Positions 1 to 4,873 of a stretch of DNA of 5,117 nt are shown one piece after another. A model generated the notes under the pieces. The model made no database searches, had not been told where the DNA came from, and saw nothing but the letters and a program-made list of their open reading frames with translations. The stretch comes from Butyrivibrio sp. (GTDB lineage: Bacteria; Bacillota_A; Clostridia; Lachnospirales; Lachnospiraceae), in assembly GCA_017996845.1 (NCBI GenBank), contig JAGOGF010000162.1, positions 1 through 5,117 on the forward strand. The letters run 5' to 3'. The translations under genes were made by a program, and so were the position numbers. Position 1 is the stretch's first letter; each line of letters begins with the position of its first letter.

Positions 1-1112
1 ACATTTCTGACACTGATGTCATCTATCAGTTCTCTGCCGATTCTGGTCTTATGATACAGACGGATACGCCCTACGCCTGTACCGCCATTCCAAAGACGAT
101 TATGACGCTTCTGTCCATTCGGTTCTTCATAATTGATCAGCAGCATTTCCTTTTTAGGGCACCTGATCTGTACGTCCATGATTGTCGTTTCATTTGTCTG
201 ACGCACATGCCAGATCAGTTCCTTTTCTGTTTCTTTGCAGGCAAATCTGCTTCTGGAATGTGTCCATGGTTTGGAAAAATTGAATTCATATGGCGTTCCC
301 TCATAATAAATTACGCCAAGCAGCTTATGATCCAGTGCAACAGAACAGATTCTTGGTTTTCCGCCCCCAATATCAAATACGCTGTTATGCAGCTTCATAC
401 CGGTCAGTCTGCTCACCATATGACTGGAAGAAAGCCAGACCCACGGGGAGGTAAACCCGGATCCCCAGTTCTTATCTGCATAGCCATAGCTGGTCTGCGG
501 ATAAACGGTATAACTTTCCCCATCCAGCATAACTGTCCCGCTGTACTGTGTTTTCATTCCTTCCGCATGCCAGTACATTTCAAAAATGCCTGCATCTCGA
601 AAAGGTTTTGCAGCCCCATACCCGACGTTAAAAGGAATTTGCTTATCCACCTGCAGTTTCCAGCTCATCTCACCCGCCTGACACATATACTCCGGATGCT
701 GCTGTGCTTCCTTCTCTGTTACATGCACACTTCCTGAAAGACAGGTTTCGCTTGCAATGCAATCATCTGCTTCTACCGAAAAAGGGGCATCCATGTGCAG
801 TGTCACATCTTCCCATGCAAAAAAGCGATGAATCTGTCTGGCATTTTCTCCCCAGTATCCTGCCTTGACCATCAGATATGACGGCAAACGCTCTGCCTTT
901 GCATTTTCCGGTAATTGCCCCAATACGGGCTGTGATTTGGCAAGTTCCGGATTACAGAGAAAAAAAGCGATAAAAAATGCTTTTTCTTTTCCTGTATTAT
1001 TATTTCTGGCTGTAAAAGAATGCCACCACCAATCATATCCCCTGCGTGCAAAACTGCCCCGCAGCATGCAGGCATCCCTTGTAATATCAGATGTAACACA
1101 TCCTGCTCCCAT
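1..1112 (-). CDS. Tocopherol-cyclase-family-like protein (3' end beyond window)
   Basis: An open frame of 370 codons without a stop runs from ATG at 1112 off the left edge. The start is supported by GGAGGG (complement of 1121-1126) 8 nt upstream; an internal Met16 (MLRGSF) has no Shine-Dalgarno. Recognisable blocks are GYDWWWHSF (residues 25-33), FFLCNP (50-55), SYLMVKAGYWGENARQ (about 80-95), MYWHAEGMKTQYSG, YGYADKNWGSGFTSPWVW (209-226), FDIGGGKPR (246-253) and HNRLWNGG (337-344). I recognise these from bacterial proteins annotated as tocopherol cyclase family (plant VTE1-like domain), which in Firmicutes are only slightly longer than this, so few residues should be missing. There is no signal peptide or membrane span, so it is probably cytoplasmic. 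Plant and cyanobacterial members cyclise phytylquinols to tocopherols, but Clostridia are not known to make tocopherol, so the substrate here is unknown. Family assignment is from memory of the motifs; the function is not inferred. Confidence 0.85.
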   Translation of the reverse strand, partial: MGAGCVTSDITRDACMLRGSFARRGYDWWWHSFTARNNNTGKEKAFFIAFFLCNPELAKSQPVLGQLPENAKAERLPSYLMVKAGYWGENARQIHRFFAWEDVTLHMDAPFSVEADDCIASETCLSGSVHVTEKEAQQHPEYMCQAGEMSWKLQVDKQIPFNVGYGAAKPFRDAGIFEMYWHAEGMKTQYSGTVMLDGESYTVYPQTSYGYADKNWGSGFTSPWVWLSSSHMVSRLTGMKLHNSVFDIGGGKPRICSVALDHKLLGVIYYEGTPYEFNFSKPWTHSRSRFACKETEKELIWHVRQTNETTIMDVQIRCPKKEMLLINYEEPNGQKRHNRLWNGGTGVGRIRLYHKTRIGRELIDDISVRN

Positions 1113-1131
1113 CTGTATATCCCTCCATTAA

Positions 1132-1162
1132 TTTGTTTTCTTTGTTCTATTTGATTTGTTCT
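1132..1162 (-). repeat. Short direct repeats in A-rich leader
   Basis: TTTGTTTTC (1132-1140), TTTGTTCTA (1141-1149) and TTTGTTCTT (1155-1163) on the plus strand give repeated AGAACAAA-like units on the coding (minus) strand, directly upstream of the Shine-Dalgarno of the gene starting at 1112. They could be a protein-binding or RNA-stability element, or simply low-complexity sequence. Confidence 0.3.
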
Positions 1163-1202
1163 TTTTGGTTTATCTTGTACTGTTCTTTATTCTCTGCCTA
1201 TC

Positions 1203-1208
1203 AGTATA
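1203..1208 (-). promoter_or_regulatory. Candidate -10 box for the tocopherol-cyclase-like gene
   Basis: On the minus strand this reads TATACT, five of six matches to the vegetative -10 consensus, about 90 nt upstream of the ATG at 1112. No good -35 lies at 17 nt (TAGCAT there); a TTGAAA at 1232-1237 is too far away (23 nt). The intervening T9 tract may help promoter bending. Weak candidate only. Confidence 0.3.
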
Positions 1209-1242
1209 TAAGAAAAAAAAACATAATGCTATTTCAAAAGTG

Positions 1243-1269
1243 TTATTTTTCAGAAACATATTCCGATAT
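1243..1269 (+). promoter_or_regulatory. Possible sigma-28 (SigD)-type promoter, weak
   Basis: TCCGATAT at 1262-1269 matches seven of eight bases of the SigD -10 consensus GCCGATAT. The expected TAAA box 15 nt upstream falls on TTAT (1243-1246), only two of four matches. If real it would start a leader of about 120 nt ahead of the gene at 1396 and tie that gene to a motility-type regulon. No other vegetative promoter is clear; TACAAT at 1292-1297 is a -10-like alternative without a -35. Confidence 0.22.
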
Positions 1270-1304
1270 AAAGATATGACAGAAGTTTATATACAATAAT
1301 CCAA

Positions 1305-1372
1305 TCCGGAACCGCGGAGTGGTTTCGGAGAGCCTTTTGCATTCTGCTGAGGCTGACTCTCATGGACGAAAC
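1305..1372 (+). promoter_or_regulatory. Structured 5' leader with two competing stems
   Basis: Stem 1 pairs 1305-1313 (TCCGGAACC) with 1321-1329 (GGTTTCGGA), nine pairs including one G-U, around a 7-nt loop. Stem 2 pairs 1322-1327 (GTTTCG) with 1367-1372 (CGAAAC) and continues with GAGAG (1328-1332) to CTCTC (1357-1361) across a 5-nt ATGGA internal loop, topped by CC/GG and a small GCA/TGC hairpin. The two stems share 1322-1329 and exclude each other, an architecture typical of leader switches. It lies 23 nt upstream of the ATG at 1396. I do not recognise a named riboswitch class. Confidence 0.35.
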
Positions 1373-1395
1373 AATCATGAAAGGGTGATTTCACA

Positions 1396-1986
1396 ATGGA
1401 TATTTCTACACAAAAGCTTTATGAACAGCAGATGGCTGTGAATGCCACGTCCCAGGTTAATGCTGTGCAAACAGACTCTTCCCCTGTTTCACAAAGTGAT
1501 GCTTCCGACAAAACGGACAGTTTTGAGTCTACACTCGCTTCCGTTCTGACCAAGCCAGTCACCAGTGAATACACGGCAAGCGGAGCTCTTACAGCAGACA
1601 GTTCTTCCGGTTCTGCACAAAGCACCAGCACAACAGCTGCTCAAACAACCGCTGCAACTGATACAACAGATTCAAAATCCGGAAAAACACAATCAACCGA
1701 TTCCGACAGTACTTCCTCCGACGCAAAGGGCACAACTGAAACGACTACCGAACTGGTTCGTCAGCCGGATGGCTCAATTTATCTCAAAACAACAACCAAA
1801 AATGCAGATGGTACCTCAACGGTAACACTGACCAAAATTTCTGATGGTGGTGCAAATGCAATGGAAAATATTCTCGGAGTAAATGCCTCCGATAAACTGC
1901 AGGATATTCTGAATGGAAAACAGAATAATACCTCTGCCCAGACAGAAACCGGAACTTCTGCTGTAAATGCTGCAACAGGCGTATAA
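1396..1986 (+). CDS. Ser/Thr-rich low-complexity hypothetical protein
   Basis: This 196-residue protein starts at an ATG preceded by AAGGGTGAT (1381-1389), a good anti-16S match about 6 nt upstream. It has no signal peptide, membrane span or Cys, Trp or His. Residues 1-55 contain a short amphipathic-looking stretch (FESTLASVLT, about 43-52). Residues 56-112 are almost only Ser, Thr, Ala, Asp, Gln and Gly and should be disordered. Residues 113-150 hold the only ordered-looking block, ELVRQPDGSIYLKTTTKNAD onward, a probable beta-hairpin pair. A second helix-like segment (MENILGVNASDKLQDILN) precedes another disordered tail. I do not recognise the family. The composition and the weak SigD-like box upstream resemble flagellum-associated proteins such as hook-length or cap factors, but no motif proves this. 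It is monocistronic: terminator directly downstream, convergent kdpE beyond. Confidence 0.75.
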   Translation: MDISTQKLYEQQMAVNATSQVNAVQTDSSPVSQSDASDKTDSFESTLASVLTKPVTSEYTASGALTADSSSGSAQSTSTTAAQTTAATDTTDSKSGKTQSTDSDSTSSDAKGTTETTTELVRQPDGSIYLKTTTKNADGTSTVTLTKISDGGANAMENILGVNASDKLQDILNGKQNNTSAQTETGTSAVNAATGV

Positions 1987-2000
1987 AAATACCGAAAAAC

Positions 2001-2050
2001 ATAATATACCGTGTTCAGTAATCATTTTCTTCTGAACACGGTATTATTAT
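2001..2050. terminator. Bidirectional intrinsic terminator between convergent genes
   Basis: A perfect 13-bp stem pairs 2006-2018 (core ACCGTGTTCAG) with 2032-2044 around a 13-nt loop, and five more pairs (2001-2005 with 2046-2050) follow past a single bulged T. On the plus strand it is followed by a T-rich tail (TATTATTATTGTT); on the minus strand it is followed by a run giving GTTTTTC. It sits 15 nt after the stop of the plus-strand gene and abuts the kdpE stop codon, so it can end both transcripts. Confidence 0.88.
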
Positions 2051-2052
2051 TG

Positions 2053-2751
2053 TTATAATTTGATCATACGATATCCGATTCCGACATGCGTCTGTATTAC
2101 TTTTTCTCCGGTTAACGGCTCAACCTTTGTCCGAAGAGAAGCCATATAAACACGCAGCGATTGCGTATCATTCGGTAACGTATTATTCCATACCTCTTTT
2201 AAGATAAAATTGTGTGTCAATACCCTTCCTACATTCTGTGCCATAACACACAAAAGCTTGTATTCAATCGGAGTCAGATGTATCTCCTCTTTGTCAATCA
2301 TTACAAGTCCTGCATTATAATCAATGGAAAGCTTTCCGTTTGTAAAAACAGATGAAGAAGATTCCTTATTTTCATGTATATACTGCAATCGTCTGACAGC
2401 AACACGAATGCGTGCCAAAAGTTCTTCCACACTGAAGGGTTTGGTCAGATAGTCATCTGCTCCATAATCCAATGCATCAATCTTGTCCCGTTCATCACTT
2501 CTGGCGCTGACAACAATAATTGGCAACTGTGACCATTCCCGTACCATTTTGATAATATCATTTCCATCCATATCAGGCAGTCCCAGATCCAAAATCAGGA
2601 TATCCGGAGGATGCCCGGTCATTGTCAAAACAGCCTCCTGCCCATTTGATACAGCCTCCTGCTGGTATCCACGGGATTTTAATGCCATGGATATCAAACT
2701 GCGAACCGGTCTGTCATCTTCTACAATTAAAATCAGCGGCAATTTACTCAT
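2053..2751 (-). CDS. kdpE: KdpE, OmpR/PhoB-family response regulator
   Basis: The product is 232 residues, the usual KdpE length. An N-terminal receiver domain (about 4-118) has the acidic pair Asp12/Asp13, phosphoacceptor Asp55 (in LILDLGLPDMDG), Ser82 at the switch position, Tyr101 and Lys104 (DDYLTKPF). A short linker leads to a winged-helix DNA-binding domain (about 135-230) with LTPIEYKLL (159-167), VLTHNFILKEVW (177-188) and recognition-helix region TQSLRVYMASLRTKVE (196-211), ending in GIGYRM. The LTPIEYKLL and LRVYMASLR blocks are those I associate with KdpE rather than other OmpR members. KdpD should phosphorylate it; in the family it then activates K+-uptake genes (kdpFABC), not seen here. 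The ATG has a strong GGAGGAG (complement of 2756-2762) 4 nt upstream. It is separated from kdpD by 147 bp that appear to be an insertion, so the usual overlap is lost. It ends at the shared terminator. Confidence 0.95.
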   Translation of the reverse strand: MSKLPLILIVEDDRPVRSLISMALKSRGYQQEAVSNGQEAVLTMTGHPPDILILDLGLPDMDGNDIIKMVREWSQLPIIVVSARSDERDKIDALDYGADDYLTKPFSVEELLARIRVAVRRLQYIHENKESSSSVFTNGKLSIDYNAGLVMIDKEEIHLTPIEYKLLCVMAQNVGRVLTHNFILKEVWNNTLPNDTQSLRVYMASLRTKVEPLTGEKVIQTHVGIGYRMIKL

Positions 2752-2758
2752 TTTTCTC

Positions 2759-2769
2759 CTCCAATGCCG
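2759..2769. repeat. 11-bp direct repeat, copy 1 (putative target duplication)
   Basis: CTCCAATGCCG, identical to 2902-2912. On the operon strand it reads CGGCATTGGAG and overlaps the kdpE Shine-Dalgarno; the flanking bases differ on both sides between the copies, so the match is exactly 11 bp. Confidence 0.7.
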
Positions 2770-2790
2770 AAGTATTCTTTACGGAGGCAC

Positions 2791-2826
2791 ACAATGAGAA
2801 ATCTGCGCATGCAGTTTCTCATTTGT
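2791..2826. repeat. Hairpin A of the kdpD-kdpE insertion
   Basis: AATGAGAAA (2793-2801) pairs with TTTCTCATT (2815-2823), and inside it CTGC (2803-2806) pairs with GCAG (2811-2814), leaving one bulged T and a GCAT loop. That gives 13 pairs with a tetraloop. Two further outer pairs are possible across a bulge. Confidence 0.75.
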
Positions 2827-2834
2827 GATCCATG

Positions 2835-2860
2835 AAGGTTTGTGCTCCGTCGCAAACCTT
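2835..2860. repeat. Hairpin B of the kdpD-kdpE insertion
   Basis: AAGGTTTG (2835-2842) pairs perfectly with CAAACCTT (2853-2860) around a 10-nt loop. On the operon strand the loop reads CGACGGAGCA and so exposes a GGAG. Confidence 0.75.
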
Positions 2861-2862
2861 AT

Positions 2863-2896
2863 AATTGAAAGATTTTTATCGAAAAAGCTTTCAATT
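2863..2896. repeat. Hairpin C, directly after the kdpD stop
   Basis: AATTGAAAGATTTTT (2863-2877) pairs with AAAAAGCTTTCAATT (2882-2896), 14 of 15 positions, around the tetraloop ATCG. On the operon strand it starts 2 nt after the kdpD stop codon. It has no U-tract after it on that strand (AUAAGG follows), so it is not a classical terminator, though it could stabilise the kdpD 3' end. Confidence 0.8.
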
Positions 2897-2898
2897 TT

Positions 2899-4848
2899 CT
2901 ACTCCAATGCCGGCATTACCACTTCAAAAACTGCCCCATGTGGCTCTCTGTCATACACACGAATAGTTCCCTTGTGTTCCTGCACAATAATTTTGCATAG
3001 TGCAAGTCCGATTCCAAGTCCGCGTCTGTCATCTGATGACTTGTGTGTCCGTGTTGTATAAAACATTTCAAAAATTTTTTCTTTTTCTGCATCCGGAATT
3101 CCCGGACCATTATCTGCCACAAGCAAAATCATATTTTTATGTTCCATTTTGACTGTAATATCCACCGTTCCATCTTCTGCTCCGTATTTAAAAGCATTTT
3201 CAATCAGATTATCCAGCAATTGTACCAGAAGTGCACTGTCCGCACTGACCATCACCAGTTTCTCCGGTTTTATGATCTGAATATGGTGTTTCTTCATCCT
3301 GGACTGCATATGTGCAACTGCCTCGTCCAGAATATCCGACATGTCCTGCGGTTGCAGATGAATGTGGAGATGTCCGCCATCAATACGCGTAATGGAAAGC
3401 AAATTTTCAACAAGATCGATCAGCCAGACTGAATCCTCATAGATATCCGTATAGATTTGTTCTTTATCCTTTTCCGTCATTACCGTACCATCTTTGAGCA
3501 TGTTTGCATTACCCGAAATGGCAGTCAACGGCGTACGCAGATCATGTGAGATCGACCGTAACAGATTCGAACGCATCTGTTCCTGTTTTATTTGAATTGC
3601 ATATTCTTCTCCTGCACGGTTTAACCGTTCTTTTTCCACTGCAACAGCACATTCACCAAGCATTGCCAGCAGAAGGTTCTTATCAAAGACATCCACCCAC
3701 TCCCGCTTATTCATCCGGATACCTGCTACCGCGCAGATATTGTCCCCCTCATTCATTCTGACTGCCAGATACCAGAATCCGGCATCATCATAGATACCGG
3801 TAGTGGCTCCCGCCTGGATATTATTCTGAATCACCCATTTTGCAACTTCACGTTCCTCTGACTGAGCAGCATTTTGGGCCAGGAAATCCGATGTTTCTCC
3901 CACAGGAATCAGAATCGGTTCTGCAAGTTGATTGCTGCGGACAGGATATAATATCACTGATCGCATCAATAATTTGCTGATCTGTACTGCTGCCGCCTCC
4001 ATAATTTCCTTTTCATTTGCAGCACGCTGCAGTTTCCGGTTGGCACCAAGCAGCATTTCTGTCCGGTATGCATTCTGTGCATGCTGCTGAGCCTGACGCC
4101 TTACCTGAACAGTCAGATAGCTGGTCAGAAATGCTGCAAAAAACATGACCACCAATGTAACCGGATAACCTGTTCCATAAGACTTTAATGAAAAAAAAGG
4201 TACAGTAAATAAAAAATTAAATACCATAACGCTCAGCAAGGAAGAAATCATACCGCACAGATATCCATTGGTAAAAAATGAAATGATCAGTACCGCAAGA
4301 ATGTATACGGTAATCAGCGTAGCATCCGTAAATCCCAGTCTGTTAAACCACCAGCAAAGCAGTGTTGTTACAGCCATTATTCCCAGGCTGATTCCCATAT
4401 CTTTCCATGAAAGTGACAATTTTGTATCGCTTTCTTCCTCATAATCTGATACGGGATTTGGAATTGTAATAATCTCCGTGTCTTTCAGAAACCATCGTAG
4501 TCTGCTGACCAGACAGCAGGTCCTGATGGAGAGATTTTTCCTTCCTACTCTGCGACCAAGTACCAATTGGGTTGCGTCCCATTTTTTTGCAGCCATTGAA
4601 AGATGATATGCAATATCATATCCACTGACAAACTGTATTTCCGCACCCAGCTCCTTTGCATATATCAGATTATCCATACCATGCTGCCAGTTTACAGATT
4701 TTTTCTCTTTATCATATTTTTCCATAACAAAAACTGCCACCCAGGAAGCATGCATGGACGCTGCCATCTGTGATGCCGTATGGATCAACCTGTGACAGGA
4801 TGGAGAAGAAGAAACACATACAAGAATACGCTGATTATCTGTTTTCAT
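2899..4848 (-). CDS. kdpD: KdpD-type sensor histidine kinase, short form
   Basis: This 649-residue kinase is about 250 residues shorter than E. coli KdpD. Domains in order: a USP domain (about 7-130; RILVCVSSSP, then QLVLGRRVGRKN), four membrane spans of the DUF4118 type (about 152-170, 173-193, 197-217, 228-247), a GAF-like region (about 272-405), then a complete kinase core. The core has the H-box with phospho-acceptor His435 (SISHDLRTPL), N-box Asn551 (LIENAFKYG), G1 box DNGPGIP (579-585), F-box FEMFY (593-597) and G2 box RGLGIGLAL (609-617). The N-terminal KdpD domain with its Walker A motif is absent: the protein begins right at the USP domain. The ATG is preceded by GAGGT (complement of 4852-4856), 25 nt after the stop of the upstream gene. 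It should autophosphorylate and pass phosphate to KdpE in response to K+ or osmotic state. Its last codons appear altered by an insertion, which may have removed a final Glu-Lys-Asn-Glu. Confidence 0.93.
   Translation of the reverse strand: MKTDNQRILVCVSSSPSCHRLIHTASQMAASMHASWVAVFVMEKYDKEKKSVNWQHGMDNLIYAKELGAEIQFVSGYDIAYHLSMAAKKWDATQLVLGRRVGRKNLSIRTCCLVSRLRWFLKDTEIITIPNPVSDYEEESDTKLSLSWKDMGISLGIMAVTTLLCWWFNRLGFTDATLITVYILAVLIISFFTNGYLCGMISSLLSVMVFNFLFTVPFFSLKSYGTGYPVTLVVMFFAAFLTSYLTVQVRRQAQQHAQNAYRTEMLLGANRKLQRAANEKEIMEAAAVQISKLLMRSVILYPVRSNQLAEPILIPVGETSDFLAQNAAQSEEREVAKWVIQNNIQAGATTGIYDDAGFWYLAVRMNEGDNICAVAGIRMNKREWVDVFDKNLLLAMLGECAVAVEKERLNRAGEEYAIQIKQEQMRSNLLRSISHDLRTPLTAISGNANMLKDGTVMTEKDKEQIYTDIYEDSVWLIDLVENLLSITRIDGGHLHIHLQPQDMSDILDEAVAHMQSRMKKHHIQIIKPEKLVMVSADSALLVQLLDNLIENAFKYGAEDGTVDITVKMEHKNMILLVADNGPGIPDAEKEKIFEMFYTTRTHKSSDDRRGLGIGLALCKIIVQEHKGTIRVYDREPHGAVFEVVMPALE
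2902..2912. repeat. 11-bp direct repeat, copy 2 (inside the kdpD 3' end)
   Basis: CTCCAATGCCG, identical to 2759-2769. On the minus strand it encodes most of the last sense codons of kdpD (Pro-Ala-Leu-Glu) and directly abuts the TAG stop. Confidence 0.7.
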
Positions 4849-4873
4849 TTTACCTCACATTAACTGCCACCTA

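Larger units (their letters stand above)
1113..1395. other. Divergent intergenic region
   Basis: These 283 bp separate two divergently transcribed genes. The left half is very AT-rich and, read on the minus strand, is an A-rich 5' leader with repeated AGAACAAA motifs and a T9 tract. The right half (from about 1305) is more GC-rich and can form strong RNA secondary structure ahead of the plus-strand gene. No protein of convincing character is encoded here. Confidence 0.7.
2770..2901. mobile_element. Putative 132-bp hairpin-rich insertion between kdpD and kdpE
   Basis: This segment lies between perfect 11-bp direct repeats (2759-2769, 2902-2912). If one repeat copy and the 132 bp are removed on paper, the minus strand reads ATG CCG GCA TTG GAG GAG AAA AAT GAG TAA: kdpD would end MPALEEKNE and its stop would overlap the kdpE ATG by 8 nt, the ordinary compact arrangement. 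The present kdpD stop (TAG, 2901-2899) is the terminal triplet of the segment. The interior is packed with three hairpins in a row (2791-2826, 2835-2860, 2863-2896) and a weaker fourth (2767-2784). It encodes no transposase, so if mobile it would be moved in trans, like a MITE, or be a palindromic intergenic repeat. I see no clear terminal inverted repeats, which is why the class is left open. Confidence 0.62.

Noticed and set aside
51..737. A 228-codon plus-strand frame, the longest on that strand in this part
   Set aside because: It lies opposite the 370-codon minus-strand frame with clear family motifs and a good ribosome site. Its own protein has no recognisable features.
872..1099. A 75-codon minus-strand frame starting at 1099
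   Set aside because: Same strand as the tocopherol-cyclase-like gene but in a different frame, without domain character; it is an overlap shadow.
1345..1372. Possible hammerhead ribozyme, suggested by GGACGAAAC at 1364-1372
   Set aside because: The required CUGANGA box is absent (nearest are CTGAGGC and CTGACTC), there is no GTCC to pair with GGAC, and no NUH cleavage site in the right position.
1327..1372. Possible glycine riboswitch, because GGAGAG pairs with CTCTCA as in that aptamer
   Set aside because: The conserved GCACCGAAGG-type core and the AGGCAAAAGGAC tail are missing, and the downstream gene is not a glycine-metabolism or transport gene.
2781..2850. ACGGAG (2781-2786) complementary to the hairpin B loop CTCCGT (2845-2850), a possible kissing interaction
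   Set aside because: A 6-bp match in about 150 bp is expected by chance, and no extension is possible on either side.
2862..2890. An independent kdpE promoter inside the spacer (TATAAG on the minus strand)
   Set aside because: No -35 at an acceptable distance (TTGAAA lies about 25 nt away), and the match lies at the base of a hairpin.
2863..2898. Hairpin C as a kdpD terminator
   Set aside because: On the operon strand no U-tract follows the stem. A short TTTT exists only on the plus-strand side, where no gene ends.
2899..3432. Several plus-strand frames over kdpD (2825-3061, 3043-3432, 3504-3761)
   Set aside because: They are antisense to conserved kinase core sequence and show no domain or good ribosome site.
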